Shown one piece after another: positions 19,785 to 29,126 of a stretch of 64,000 bases of DNA (the stretch's first letter is position 1; each line of letters opens with the position of its first letter). The notes under the pieces are model-generated. The model saw only the letters and a list, made by a program, of their open reading frames with translations. It searched no databases and was not told the origin of the DNA. A program made the position numbers and the translations under genes. The stretch comes from Flavobacterium sp. NRK1 (GTDB lineage: Bacteria > Bacteroidota > Bacteroidia > Flavobacteriales > Flavobacteriaceae), in NCBI RefSeq assembly GCF_024054175.1, contig NZ_JAMXLA010000001.1, positions 62,001-126,000 on the forward strand, read 5' to 3'.

Positions 19785-21605
19785 ATGCAAAACCGTAAAG
19801 TTTCAAAGGTCAGATTATTTTTCAGGAATAACCTACGCCACCTTGAAACCCTTTTCTTTGTTCTTAAAAGCCTATTGTCAGAAAGGCATTTTATTTACCT
19901 TTCATGTGTATTAGTTTCCATATCTACAGCTTTTGCAGTTATTGTTCTAAAAAGCTTTGCGCACAATGTATTTCTCTTCGCTAATTATTTAAACGGTTTT
20001 TTAAAATTACCTTATACAAACAGTATACTGCCTATTCTCGGTATTGTACTTACTGTATTTGTGGTTAGGCGTATTCTTGATGGTAAAATTGAAAAAGGAA
20101 GTTCCAGAATACTATATGCAGTGGCCAAAAAAGGTGGTATTATGCCCCGCAGGCAAATGTATGCGCAAATAATAACCAGTTCACTTACGGTGGGTCTTGG
20201 AGGTTCGGCTGGACTTGAGTCGCCAATTACAATTACCGGTGCTGCATTTGGATCTAATTTTGCGCAGAAATATAAATTATCTCAGAAAGACAGAATACTT
20301 TTACTGGCATGTGGTGTGGCTGCCGGTATTGCGGCAGCGTTTAATGCACCTATAGCTGGGGTATTGTTTGCGATAGAAGTAGTTTTGACAGATGTTACTA
20401 TTACAGCTTTCATTCCTATTATGATTTCTGCTGCTACAGGAGCTTTAATCACAACAATAGTTCTTAACGAAGAAGTTTTGCTGTCATTTAAACAGGAACT
20501 AACATTTGATTATCATAATATACCTTATTATATTATTCTCGGGCTTGTTGCCGGATTCATATCCTTGTACCATGCGCGGGCATTTCAAAAAGTGGAAGCC
20601 CATTTTGAGAAGTTAAGAATTAAAGGATATCGTAAAGCTTTGTATGGCGCTATACCGTTGGCTGCGCTGATATTCGTTTTCCCTACACTTTTTGGTGAAG
20701 GATATGAAAGCATAAAGGTTCTTTCAAATTCACATCCGGAAGAATTACTTAACAATACCATGCTTGAGCCTTTTAAAGAAAACGGATGGGTACTGCTTAT
20801 ATTTGTCGGGCTGTCTATGATGGTTAAAGCTTATGCAACCGGGCTTACACTTGCAAGTGGCGGTAATGGCGGTAACTTTGCTCCTTCGCTATTTGTAGGC
20901 TCTTATTTAGGCTATTTTGTAGCTAAATTATTTACCCTGATAGGTTTCTCTAACGATATTCCCGTAAGCAATTTTACCATAGTAGGAATGGCAGGTATTT
21001 TGAGCGGATTATTTCATGCTCCGTTAACATCTATATTCTTAATTGGGGAAATTACAGGAGGCTACGGATTAATGGTTCCGCTAATGATAGTTTCTTCAAT
21101 AAGTTTTGCTGTATCCAAACAGTTTGAAAAACACTCTATGGATATTAAGCATTTAGCCGCAAAAGGACAAGTGTTTACATCTGACAAAGATAAAAACATA
21201 CTTTCGGGCATAGACATATTAGAAGTTATAGATACAGATCTTCAAACGCTTTCTCCTAACCAAAAAACAGAAGATGTTATTGGCCTTATAGCTACTACCA
21301 AACAAACCATTTTTGCAGTTATAGATGAAAAGAAAAGGCTTTTAGGCATAATAGATTTTGATAAAGTAAGACCCATACTTTTCAATCAGTTTCAAATTAA
21401 ACATACTCCTTTTCAGGATATAATCGCTACTCCCGTTCAGATAGCATGTATGGAAGATTCTATAGAAATGATAATGGAAAAATTTGAAGCAACTACTGCC
21501 GATTATCTTCCTTTAATAAAGGAAGACCGCTACTACGGCTTTATCTATAAATCTAAAATACTTGAGGCTTACAGAGCCAAACTAAAAGAAATGATCATAG
21601 AATAA
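19785..21605 (+). CDS. ClC-family chloride channel or H+/Cl- exchanger with CBS domains
   Basis: A 606-residue integral membrane protein. About residues 40-440 form the ClC fold. The first anion-binding region reads GLGGSAGLESPITITGAAFG, in which the glutamate equivalent to the gating Glu148 of E. coli ClC is kept. The second is SGGNGGNFAPSLFVGSYLG near residue 370. Residues about 470-600 are a pair of CBS domains that may bind nucleotides. It would move chloride, or exchange it for protons, across the inner membrane. The ATG at 19785 is the first in frame. No partner gene is adjacent. Confidence 0.93.
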   Translation: MQNRKVSKVRLFFRNNLRHLETLFFVLKSLLSERHFIYLSCVLVSISTAFAVIVLKSFAHNVFLFANYLNGFLKLPYTNSILPILGIVLTVFVVRRILDGKIEKGSSRILYAVAKKGGIMPRRQMYAQIITSSLTVGLGGSAGLESPITITGAAFGSNFAQKYKLSQKDRILLLACGVAAGIAAAFNAPIAGVLFAIEVVLTDVTITAFIPIMISAATGALITTIVLNEEVLLSFKQELTFDYHNIPYYIILGLVAGFISLYHARAFQKVEAHFEKLRIKGYRKALYGAIPLAALIFVFPTLFGEGYESIKVLSNSHPEELLNNTMLEPFKENGWVLLIFVGLSMMVKAYATGLTLASGGNGGNFAPSLFVGSYLGYFVAKLFTLIGFSNDIPVSNFTIVGMAGILSGLFHAPLTSIFLIGEITGGYGLMVPLMIVSSISFAVSKQFEKHSMDIKHLAAKGQVFTSDKDKNILSGIDILEVIDTDLQTLSPNQKTEDVIGLIATTKQTIFAVIDEKKRLLGIIDFDKVRPILFNQFQIKHTPFQDIIATPVQIACMEDSIEMIMEKFEATTADYLPLIKEDRYYGFIYKSKILEAYRAKLKEMIIE

Positions 21606-21677
21606 TCGTTTAAGTTTAGTTAAAGTTAATCAACTTCAGTTAATCGTTCAATAACTTTATAGGTATAAGCAATACTT

Positions 21678-22595
21678 ATGAAGATTAATGATTTATATGA
21701 TGTTATAATTATAGGCGGAAGTTATGCCGGGCTATCAGCTGCTTTGGCATTGGGTCGTTCACTACGAAAAGTACTTGTGATAGACAGCAATAATCCCTGT
21801 AACAAAAACACGCCTTTAGCACATAATTTTATTACCGATGACGGGATAAGTCCGCATGAGCTTAGAGAAAAATCAAGAATGCAGTTGGAGAAATATAAAA
21901 CCGTAACTCTTTTAGATGGATTAGTTATTGAGGTTATTGGTAGTAATGAAAATAATTTTGAAGTTATTACAGAAAACAAACAACGATTTAATGCCAAAAA
22001 GCTTCTTTTTGCTACCGGTATAACCGATATAAATCCTAACATTGAAGGATTCAGCGAATGCTGGGCAAAAACTATACTGCATTGCCCCTATTGTCACGGA
22101 TATGAAATTAAAGAAGCAATAACCGGAATATTGGGTAATGGCGACATGGGCTTTGAATTAGCCAAGACCATAAGCCAGTGGGCAAAAAGTTTAACTTTAT
22201 ATACTAATGGTATAAGTACACTTTCACCCGAGGAAGTATTAAAACTTAACAACCACAATATAAAAGTAGTAGAAAATGAAATTGACTTTATAGAGCACGA
22301 AAACTGTCAAATTAAAAACCTTCATTTTAAAGATACACCGCCGGATGAAATTGAAGCTTTATATGTACAGCTTCCCTTTATGCAACAATGTGAAATCCCG
22401 GAAAAACTAGGCTGCGAGCTCAATGAAAAGGGATTTATTATTAGAGATAAATTTATGGAAACTACTGTAAAAGGAATATATGCTGCCGGTGACTGCCTTT
22501 CATTATTTAGGTCTATAGCAAATGCCGTAGCACAGGGTAATAAAGCAGGTGCTATTATAAATAAATGCCTTATTGAAGAAGAGTTTGCCTACTAA
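21678..22595 (+). CDS. FAD-dependent oxidoreductase, thioredoxin-reductase-like
   Basis: A 305-residue flavoprotein. The N-terminal FAD-binding loop is VIIGGSYAGLSAALALGRS. The redox pair is in HCPYCHGYE near residue 138. A second, poorly conserved NAD(P)H loop GILGNGDMGFELA follows, and the C-terminal FAD signature is GIYAAGDCLSLF. It resembles the thioredoxin reductase-like family that is common in this phylum but is not the housekeeping TrxB. The electron acceptor is unknown. It is convergent with the copper ATPase gene, with only 1 nt between the two stop codons. Confidence 0.9.
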   Translation: MKINDLYDVIIIGGSYAGLSAALALGRSLRKVLVIDSNNPCNKNTPLAHNFITDDGISPHELREKSRMQLEKYKTVTLLDGLVIEVIGSNENNFEVITENKQRFNAKKLLFATGITDINPNIEGFSECWAKTILHCPYCHGYEIKEAITGILGNGDMGFELAKTISQWAKSLTLYTNGISTLSPEEVLKLNNHNIKVVENEIDFIEHENCQIKNLHFKDTPPDEIEALYVQLPFMQQCEIPEKLGCELNEKGFIIRDKFMETTVKGIYAAGDCLSLFRSIANAVAQGNKAGAIINKCLIEEEFAY

Positions 22596-22596
22596 C

Positions 22597-25116
22597 CTAC
22601 AGTTTTAAACCTTTTATTCGCAACGAGTTTACAATGACCGATACCGAACTAAGGCTCATGGCAACAGCAGCTATCATAGGTGAAAGCAATATACCAAATG
22701 CCGGATATAATACGCCCGCAGCAACCAGAATACCTAACGCATTATAAACAAATGCAAAAAATAGGTTTTGCTTTATATTGCCCATAACACCCTGACTTAA
22801 CATTCTTGCCTTTACAATACCCTGAAGATCACCTTTAATAAGGGTAATTTGTGAGCTTTCAATAGCAACATCAGTACCTGTACCCATAGCAATACCAATA
22901 CTAGCCTGTGCCAAAGCAGGCGCATCATTAATTCCATCACCAGCCATTGCAACTACTTTACCTTCAGCCTGTAGCTTTTTAATTTCTTTAAGTTTATCTT
23001 CAGGTAGACAATCTGCTTTAAAATGTTTTAATCCAAGTGTACCAGCTACAGCTTTAGCTGTATGTTTATTATCACCCGTAAGCATTACCACATCAATACC
23101 TTCATTCATGAGTGTTTTTATAGCTTCGCTACTGGATGGTTTAATAGCATCTGAAATACAAACATAGCCTTCTATTTTTCCGGCTACACTAATAAAAGAA
23201 ACTGTTTTTCCAAGTGATTGCTCTTTTTCTGCACTATCAATTATCTCCTGAATAATTTCGGCATTTACATGTTCCATCAGTTTTTTGTTTCCTACGGCTA
23301 CATCTTTGCCTTCAAGTTTTCCTGTTACACCTTTACCGGTAACTGCATTAAAATCGTCTACAGGTTCAACCCTACTATTTTTTTTACTGGCATACCGCAT
23401 TACGGCTTCTGCCAGAGGATGCTCACTATATTGATTAACAGAAGCTACAATTTTCACAAGCTCATCTTCACTCTTATCTCCTGTAACAACCATTTTCTCT
23501 ACCGAAGGTTTCCCTTCTGTTATAGTACCTGTTTTATCAATTATAAGAACATCAACCTTATTCATTACTTCTATGGCTTCTGCATTTTTAATAAGCACGC
23601 CGTTTTGCGCTCCCTTACCCACTCCTACCATAATAGACATTGGCGTTGCTAAACCAAGGGCACACGGGCAGGCTATTATAAGCACTGCTACCGTATTTGT
23701 AAATGCAAAAACATACGCATTTTGCGAACCAAAAATTGCCCACAAAATAAAAGTTAAAATAGCTATACCTATTACTATTGGTACAAAATAGCCCGAAATA
23801 GTATCTGCCAGTTTTTGTATTGGTGCCCTTGAACGGCTCGCAGTATTAACCATTTGAATAATTTGCGATAATAAGGTTTCCTCTCCTACTTTTTCGGCAA
23901 CCATTAAAAATGATTTTGTTCCGTTAATAGTTCCTGAATTTACTTTATCACCTTCTTCCTTTTCCACAGGAATAGGCTCTCCCATAATCATCGACTCATC
24001 AATACTGCAATCTCCCTGAGTAATAGATCCGTCAACCGGAATTTTATCACCCGGTTTAACACGCAATACATCACCTACTTTTATATCATTAATACTAATC
24101 ACAGTTTCTTTACCATCTTTAACCAAAACTGCCTCAGATGGTGATAGTTTAATCAGCTCTTTTATCGCACCACTGGTTTGGCTGTGTGCTCTTGCTTCCA
24201 GTAACTGCCCTAGCAGCATTAGCGTAAGTATAACAGCTACCGATTCGAAATACAAAAATACCGTATCGCCATGCCCTCTGAATTCTTCCGGAAACAGAGA
24301 AGGGAAAAACAAGCCCACTACGCTAAATATAAATGCCGATGAGGCACCAAGCCCAATAAGACTGAACATATTAAGTTTCCATGTTTTAAAAGATGTCCAG
24401 GCCCTTTGAAAAAATATCCATCCTGCATAAAACACTACAGGCAATGACAATATAAATTGTATCCAGTTTGAAGTACTGTGCGATATGTATTTAGATATAG
24501 GGTTTCCCGGAATCATTTCAACCATCGCAATTATAAATATTGGAAGTGTAAAACCTACTGCTATCCAAAACTTTTTTGAAAGCTTTTTATATGTAGCATA
24601 CTCATTTTCTTCCGTAGGTTCAAGAGGTACCAGATTCATTCCGCATATAGGACAGCTTCCCGGCGTATCTCTTATAATTTCCGTATGCATTGGACAGGTA
24701 TATTGTTGCTTTGCAGGTTTTAAATCGTGTTCTTTTTCCAGATTCATACCACATACTGGGCAACTGCCGGGTTTATTATACATTTTATCACCCTCGCAAT
24801 GCATTGGGCAATAATATTTGCCTTTACTCCCCTTCTTTGAAACTATTTTATCAGACTGTTCATGACCATGATTATGAGTAGTATGGTCATGCATTGGCAT
24901 TTTTTCATCATTCCATTCTCCAATACTATATTTTCCTGCAGCAGACAAAGCTTCCTGTAGTTTCTCTGTGGGAATATGGTCTTGCATTGTAATAACAGCC
25001 TTAGGAGGATTAAGTGAAACTTCCGCCTTTACTCCATCAATACTATTTAATACATTTTCTACTTTACTTTTACAGCCATCACATGACATTCCGGTTATTC
25101 TATAAGTATGTTTCAA
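22597..25116 (-). CDS. copA: Copper-translocating P-type ATPase
   Basis: An 839-residue P1B-type ATPase. The N-terminal HMA domain has GMSCDGC (Cys 12 and 15). A histidine-rich linker follows (residues 74-86). Two heavy-metal-binding units at about 102-128 and 140-166 each carry a CPMH and a CPVCGMN or CPICGMN motif. The membrane CPC motif is at 483-485 and the phosphorylated aspartate is D527 in DKTGTIT. TGD and GDGIND hinge motifs are present later. It should export Cu+ from the cytoplasm to the periplasm. No metal regulator gene is adjacent. It ends 1 nt from the flavoprotein gene. Confidence 0.95.
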   Translation of the reverse strand: MKHTYRITGMSCDGCKSKVENVLNSIDGVKAEVSLNPPKAVITMQDHIPTEKLQEALSAAGKYSIGEWNDEKMPMHDHTTHNHGHEQSDKIVSKKGSKGKYYCPMHCEGDKMYNKPGSCPVCGMNLEKEHDLKPAKQQYTCPMHTEIIRDTPGSCPICGMNLVPLEPTEENEYATYKKLSKKFWIAVGFTLPIFIIAMVEMIPGNPISKYISHSTSNWIQFILSLPVVFYAGWIFFQRAWTSFKTWKLNMFSLIGLGASSAFIFSVVGLFFPSLFPEEFRGHGDTVFLYFESVAVILTLMLLGQLLEARAHSQTSGAIKELIKLSPSEAVLVKDGKETVISINDIKVGDVLRVKPGDKIPVDGSITQGDCSIDESMIMGEPIPVEKEEGDKVNSGTINGTKSFLMVAEKVGEETLLSQIIQMVNTASRSRAPIQKLADTISGYFVPIVIGIAILTFILWAIFGSQNAYVFAFTNTVAVLIIACPCALGLATPMSIMVGVGKGAQNGVLIKNAEAIEVMNKVDVLIIDKTGTITEGKPSVEKMVVTGDKSEDELVKIVASVNQYSEHPLAEAVMRYASKKNSRVEPVDDFNAVTGKGVTGKLEGKDVAVGNKKLMEHVNAEIIQEIIDSAEKEQSLGKTVSFISVAGKIEGYVCISDAIKPSSSEAIKTLMNEGIDVVMLTGDNKHTAKAVAGTLGLKHFKADCLPEDKLKEIKKLQAEGKVVAMAGDGINDAPALAQASIGIAMGTGTDVAIESSQITLIKGDLQGIVKARMLSQGVMGNIKQNLFFAFVYNALGILVAAGVLYPAFGILLSPMIAAVAMSLSSVSVIVNSLRIKGLKL

Positions 25117-25212
25117 AATAAAAAATATTATATGTTATAGTCTTTACCTGCAAGTTAACACCTTATCGTCATAATAGAAACCTTTTTACATTTTACTTAC
25201 TATTGTTTTAAC

Positions 25213-25250
25213 TCCATAAAAAAAGGACTGCCAAAACTGGCAGTCCTTTT
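25213..25250 (-). terminator. Terminator of the transaldolase gene
   Basis: AAAAGGACTGCCA pairs with TGGCAGTCCTTTT, and on the minus strand the stem runs into a T tract, just downstream of the transaldolase stop. Confidence 0.85.
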
Positions 25251-25279
25251 GTATAGCTATACTTAATGGTATGTGTCTA

Positions 25280-25936
25280 TTATTTATTTCCTTTTTCGAA
25301 ATCGGCAACAAATTGCGCAAGACCAATATCTGTAAGTGGATGTTTAAGTAAACCTGTAATTGCAGAAAGAGGACCTGTCATAACATCTGCACCTATTTTA
25401 GCACAGTTAACAATGTGCATTGTGTGACGTACTGATGCTGCAAGAATTTCAGTTTCGTATCCATAGTTATCATATATCTGACGGATCTCTTCAATAAGCG
25501 CAAGACCATCTGTAGAAATATCATCAAGACGCCCAATAAATGGCGAAACATAAGTTGCTCCTGCTTTTGCAGCAAGAATTGCCTGACCGGCAGAGAATAC
25601 AAGAGTAACATTGGTTTTAATACCTCTGTCCGAAAAGTATTTTGCAGCTTTAACACCGTCTTTGGTCATTGGCAGTTTTACAACAATTTGCTCATGAAGT
25701 TCAGCAAGCTCCTCGCCTTCTTTAACCATACCTTCAAAATCAAGGGCATTAACCTCAGCACTTACATCTCCTTCTACAATATTGCAGATATCTACATAAT
25801 GCTTAAGGATGTTGTTTTTTCCTGTAATACCTTCCTTAGCCATTAGCGAAGGGTTAGTAGTTACACCATCTAGAACACCAAGTTCCTGAGCTTCTTTAAT
25901 TTGTGCAAGATTTGCTGTGTCAATAAAAAATTTCAT
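25280..25936 (-). CDS. fsa: Transaldolase / fructose-6-phosphate aldolase type
   Basis: A 218-residue class I aldolase of the short transaldolase family. The start [16 protein letters not shown] and [17 protein letters not shown] are diagnostic. The Schiff-base lysine lies in VKLPMTKDG near residue 86, followed by [10 protein letters not shown] and [13 protein letters not shown]. In the pentose phosphate pathway such proteins move dihydroxyacetone units between sugars. Short-family members act either as transaldolase or as fructose-6-phosphate aldolase, and this sequence alone does not settle which. It has its own perfect promoter and terminator. Confidence 0.93.
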   Translation of the reverse strand: MKFFIDTANLAQIKEAQELGVLDGVTTNPSLMAKEGITGKNNILKHYVDICNIVEGDVSAEVNALDFEGMVKEGEELAELHEQIVVKLPMTKDGVKAAKYFSDRGIKTNVTLVFSAGQAILAAKAGATYVSPFIGRLDDISTDGLALIEEIRQIYDNYGYETEILAASVRHTMHIVNCAKIGADVMTGPLSAITGLLKHPLTDIGLAQFVADFEKGNK

Positions 25937-25973
25937 TGTATTCTTTTAATTTGTTGTGTATAAAAAAGTTGTG

Positions 25974-26003
25974 CAAAGCTACAATTTATAAAACATCAAA
26001 CAA
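25974..26003 (-). promoter_or_regulatory. Promoter of the transaldolase gene
   Basis: On the minus strand TTG (26003-26001), 19 nt, then TAGCTTTG (25981-25974) match the Bacteroidota consensus exactly. The leader to the ATG at 25936 is about 30 nt. Confidence 0.8.
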
Positions 26004-26083
26004 TATTTTTTATTTGTTTTTATATAATAAAAAAGCAGTATAACATTGCTGCTATACCGCTCATTATCTTACAACTATACTTC

Positions 26084-26887
26084 TTAAAGCTTATAGTGGT
26101 TCATTAGCATTTTTTCATACATTTTGCCAGGGAGAATTCTTTTAAGCACTATAGAAAACTTCTGCATAAAAGCACCTACTTTGTAATGCACTTCAGGGTT
26201 TGGCGTTTTCATAATAGCATATACTGCTTCTGCCATTTGCGCCGGATCACTACCTGCATCAACATGATCATTCATAGTGTCAAGCATATCACCATATATT
26301 TTTGAATAAGGAGATCCTTTAATTACAGGGGCATGGTAACGGCCTGCAGCGATATTAGTAGCAAAATCGCCTGGTGCTACAGTTGTAATAGTAACTCCAA
26401 ATTGTTTAACTTCCATACGCAATGCCTCGCTTATAAGCTCCAGCGCACCTTTACTGGCTGAATACACACTTCTGTACGGAAGTCCCATATATCCGGCAAT
26501 AGAAGTTACATTAATAATGAGTCCGCTTTTCTGATTACGCATTTGTGGCAATACAGCCTTCATAACCTCAACGGGACCAAATAAATTAGTTTCAAAATTA
26601 TTTTTTATTTCTTCCGCAGGTATTTCTTCAAGCGGACCTGTTATACCAACTCCGGCATTATTAATCAGCACATCAATAGTACCAGCTTTTGCAATAACTT
26701 CGGCAACCGCTTTGTATATACTTTCAGTATTACGAACATCGAGTGCAACTAACGGAAAAACTGACCCTGTTACTTTTTCAGGATTCCGGCTGGTACCATA
26801 TACCGAATAACCTTTTTCGTGAAGAAATTCGCCAACAGCTTTTCCTATACCTGAAGACCCTCCGGTAATAAATATAACTTTACTCAT
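26084..26887 (-). CDS. Short-chain dehydrogenase/reductase
   Basis: A 267-residue classical SDR. The nucleotide-binding loop is ITGGSSGIGKAVG at residues about 7-19. NNAGVGITGP lies near residue 85, the catalytic serine in NVTSIAGY, and the active-site YSASK near residue 150. It probably oxidises or reduces a small alcohol or ketone with NAD(P), but the substrate is unknown. The C-terminal ILKRILPGKMYEKMLMNH is a hydrophobic-basic tail. It is a lone gene. The SRP RNA gene lies upstream on the same strand with its own terminator. Confidence 0.92.
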   Translation of the reverse strand: MSKVIFITGGSSGIGKAVGEFLHEKGYSVYGTSRNPEKVTGSVFPLVALDVRNTESIYKAVAEVIAKAGTIDVLINNAGVGITGPLEEIPAEEIKNNFETNLFGPVEVMKAVLPQMRNQKSGLIINVTSIAGYMGLPYRSVYSASKGALELISEALRMEVKQFGVTITTVAPGDFATNIAAGRYHAPVIKGSPYSKIYGDMLDTMNDHVDAGSDPAQMAEAVYAIMKTPNPEVHYKVGAFMQKFSIVLKRILPGKMYEKMLMNHYKL

Positions 26888-26977
26888 TATGTATGGTTTG
26901 AATTGCGAAAATAAGGTTTACTATACAGATTAGCAAACCGGTTGTAAAAGTAGAATAGTAAACAAACTACTATAAAC

Positions 26978-26998
26978 AAAAAAATCTCCCGGAGGAGA
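26978..26998 (-). terminator. Terminator of the SRP RNA gene
   Basis: On the minus strand TCTCC-TCCG-GGAGA is followed by seven T residues. It lies about 25 nt beyond the closing stem of the SRP RNA, with a T-rich stretch between. Confidence 0.75.
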
Positions 26999-27020
26999 CG
27001 ACTTAAAAAAAGAAAAAAAT

Positions 27021-27114
27021 GGCAAGCGACCTACATCGCACCGCTACAACCACATACCTTTGCTGTGTTCCCACCCTGGAGGAGTCTGCAGGAGCTGGTC
27101 GTGTAGGACTTGCC
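27021..27114 (-). ncRNA. ffs: Signal recognition particle RNA, small type (4.5S)
   Basis: Read on the minus strand, GGCAAG at the 5' end pairs with CTTGCC at the 3' end, and CCTAC with GTAGG just inside. The apical part contains CTCCAGGGTGGGAACACAGC followed by AAAGGTA, the conserved SRP RNA domain IV that binds Ffh. The core is 94 nt, a normal size for the small bacterial form, and the transcript probably extends to the terminator near 26980. A perfect promoter sits directly upstream. A plus-strand reading frame that crosses this region is an artefact of the cyclotransferase gene's open upstream frame. The assignment rests on the conserved apical motif and the closing helix. Confidence 0.87.
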
Positions 27115-27118
27115 GCTG

Positions 27119-27148
27119 CAAATATACAATCTTTTTGTATTTTCGCAA
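27119..27148 (-). promoter_or_regulatory. Promoter of the SRP RNA gene
   Basis: On the minus strand TTG (27148-27146), 19 nt, then TATATTTG (27126-27119) give an exact consensus. The predicted start falls right at the 5' closing stem of the RNA. A divergent weaker promoter for the cyclotransferase gene (TTG 27154-27156, TATATTG 27177-27183) lies immediately beside it. Confidence 0.85.
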
Positions 27149-27203
27149 GGCAATTGCCAGATATAAAATACAATTGTATATTGGCTATATTATATTTTTA
27201 ACC

Positions 27204-28277
27204 ATGAAAAAACATAACTTATTAGCATTCATTTTATTGGGTGCCTTAGTAGTATCCTGTGGAGATACAGAGAAAGAGAAAAAAAATTTATTCAGTATAG
27301 ATACATCCGGTTTAAAGCAGCAATATCAACCACAGGAAACACTTCCGCTGCAGGTTACAAACGCCAATAAAGAAGTTATAGATTCTGTAGTGTATTTTAT
27401 TAACGATAAAAAAGTAGGTTCTGTCGCCGGAAATAAAAAGTTTGATTTTGCACTGAACGGACAAAAATTTGGCTATCAAAATATTAAAGCCCTGGTATAT
27501 TATAGTGGTAATACTTCTGAAACTACAGGCAGAATAGAACTTGTTAGCAATGTGGATGCTAAAATACTTAAATATGATATTGTAAATACTTACCCTCACG
27601 ACATGACAGCGTATACCCAGGGTCTTGAATTTTATCGTGATACACTTATAGAAAGTACAGGAAGTGGCGGCGGACCATCCGGGAAAAGAGCAGTTTCAGA
27701 TATTAGAAAAGTAAACTACAAAACCGGAGAGGTTTATAAAAAGACTCAACTGGATGCTGAGAATTTTGGTGAAGGAGCAACGGTATTAAACAATAAAATA
27801 TACCAACTAACCTATAAACGCAACGAAGGTTATATTTATAATGCCGATAACCTTGAGAAAATTAAATCCTTCCCTTATTTTAAAAATACTGAAGGATGGG
27901 GACTTACAAATGATGGTACTAACCTGTATATGACAGATGGTTCTGAAAAAATATACAAACTGGATCCTGAAACCCTTAAAGAGGTTGATTACGTTAATGT
28001 ATATACTAAAGGATCAAAAATTAAAGATGTTAACGAACTTGAATGGGTAGATGGTAAAATATATGGCAATATATATCAGAAAAATGCTATTGCCGTTATA
28101 AATCCTCAAACAGGGGCTGTTGAAGGTGTGCTAGATCTTTCTGCACTTAAAAACAAAGTAACCCAGCATATGGATATTGATGTACTTAACGGTATCGCCT
28201 ATAATCCTAAAACTAAAACATTTTTTGTAACAGGTAAAAACTGGGATAAGATGTTTGAGATAAGGATTAAGGAATAA
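27204..28277 (+). CDS. Glutaminyl-peptide cyclotransferase, lipoprotein
   Basis: A 357-residue lipoprotein. The signal peptide ends with lipobox C19 (ALVVSC). Residues about 35-120 form a beta-rich leader domain. Residues about 125-357 match the plant/bacterial-type glutamine cyclotransferase propeller, with YPHDMTAYTQGLEFY, NFGEGATVLNNKIYQLTYK, FPYFKNTEGWGLTNDGTNLY and NELEWVDGKIYGNIY. The enzyme converts N-terminal glutamine to pyroglutamate. Many T9SS and signal-peptidase products in this phylum start with Gln, so a role in capping exported proteins is plausible. The ATG at 27204 is chosen because the frame upstream runs through the SRP RNA gene. Confidence 0.9.
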   Translation: MKKHNLLAFILLGALVVSCGDTEKEKKNLFSIDTSGLKQQYQPQETLPLQVTNANKEVIDSVVYFINDKKVGSVAGNKKFDFALNGQKFGYQNIKALVYYSGNTSETTGRIELVSNVDAKILKYDIVNTYPHDMTAYTQGLEFYRDTLIESTGSGGGPSGKRAVSDIRKVNYKTGEVYKKTQLDAENFGEGATVLNNKIYQLTYKRNEGYIYNADNLEKIKSFPYFKNTEGWGLTNDGTNLYMTDGSEKIYKLDPETLKEVDYVNVYTKGSKIKDVNELEWVDGKIYGNIYQKNAIAVINPQTGAVEGVLDLSALKNKVTQHMDIDVLNGIAYNPKTKTFFVTGKNWDKMFEIRIKE

Positions 28278-28335
28278 GTTGGATTATTTAAAGGTTTCTA
28301 AAATCCTATAATTCTTTATAAATAATAGATATACA

Positions 28336-28369
28336 AAAATCCCCGGCGTTTTACAACACCGGGGATTTT
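28336..28369. terminator. Bidirectional terminator between cyclotransferase and fasciclin genes
   Basis: AAAATCCCCGG pairs with CCGGGGATTTT across a 12-nt loop, between two convergent genes. Confidence 0.8.
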
Positions 28370-28392
28370 CTATCTAACACGAACTTAATTTC

Positions 28393-28950
28393 TTACTTGT
28401 GCATTAAAACAGTATCTATTACGTGTATAACACCATTAGATTGGTTAACATCTGCAATAGTAACTTTAGCTTTCCCTCCTTTTTCATCCATTATCCAAAG
28501 GTCTTTTCCATTCATCATAAACCAAAGTTTACCTCCCTGTACTGTTGCAACCTCAGCTTTTCCTCCGCCTTTTTTTATAGCAGCAGCTACATCGGCAGCA
28601 CTCCATTTGCCTGAAACAACATGGTACGTTAACACACCTTGCAGCATAGCTTTATTTTCCGGTTTTAGTAATGTTTCTACAGTTCCTTTAGGAAGTTTAT
28701 CAAAAGCGGCATTTGTTGGCGCAAATACAGTAAAAGGACCTTTGCCCTGTAATGTTTCCACAAGGCCGGCAGCTTTAACAGCAGCTACAAGTGTAGTATG
28801 ATCTTTAGAGTTAGCAGCATTCTCAATAATATTTTTGTTTGGATACATTGCTGCACCGCCTACCATTTTGGTTTTTTGAGCATAAGAAAAATTTCCTAGC
28901 ATCATTATTACTAGCATTATTCCCGCTGATAAAATTTTTGAAGTTTTCAT
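28393..28950 (-). CDS. Secreted fasciclin (FAS1) domain protein
   Basis: A 185-residue exported protein. The signal peptide ends at about residue 24 (NFSYAQ). A single FAS1 domain fills residues about 45-183, with TLVAAVKAAGLVETL, GPFTVFAPTNAAFDKLP and the C-terminal NGVIHVIDTVLM. FAS1 domains mediate adhesion or binding in the envelope, but the ligand here is unknown. A Gly-Gly-Lys-rich insert is visible near residue 125. It is a lone gene between two terminators. Confidence 0.93.
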   Translation of the reverse strand: MKTSKILSAGIMLVIMMLGNFSYAQKTKMVGGAAMYPNKNIIENAANSKDHTTLVAAVKAAGLVETLQGKGPFTVFAPTNAAFDKLPKGTVETLLKPENKAMLQGVLTYHVVSGKWSAADVAAAIKKGGGKAEVATVQGGKLWFMMNGKDLWIMDEKGGKAKVTIADVNQSNGVIHVIDTVLMHK

Positions 28951-29072
28951 GGTTGTCTTTTTGTTTAAAGTTTATAGAGACAGATACGCCATAAACACAA
29001 GTACGGTTTTAGCCAACTATGAAATTTTAGATTTTTTTAACTTTAAATACATATTGTGGTAATTGATTGTCA

Positions 29073-29103
29073 CAAAAAAAGCCCTCTCATTACTGAGAGG
29101 GCT
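29073..29103 (-). terminator. Terminator of rpsA
   Basis: On the minus strand AAGCCCTCTCA pairs with TGAGAGGGCTT and runs into seven T residues, 24 nt after the rpsA stop. Confidence 0.87.
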
Positions 29104-29126
29104 TCATATTTAAAGAGGATTAAGGA

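Noticed and set aside
19729..19914. Open frame overlapping the start of the ClC gene
   Set aside because: It is a shadow in another frame. The ClC frame has the family motifs and its own ATG at 19785.
27060..27203. N-terminal extension of the cyclotransferase, in frame upstream of the ATG at 27204
   Set aside because: It runs through the SRP RNA gene and both promoters. The 27204 start gives a normal lipoprotein signal peptide.
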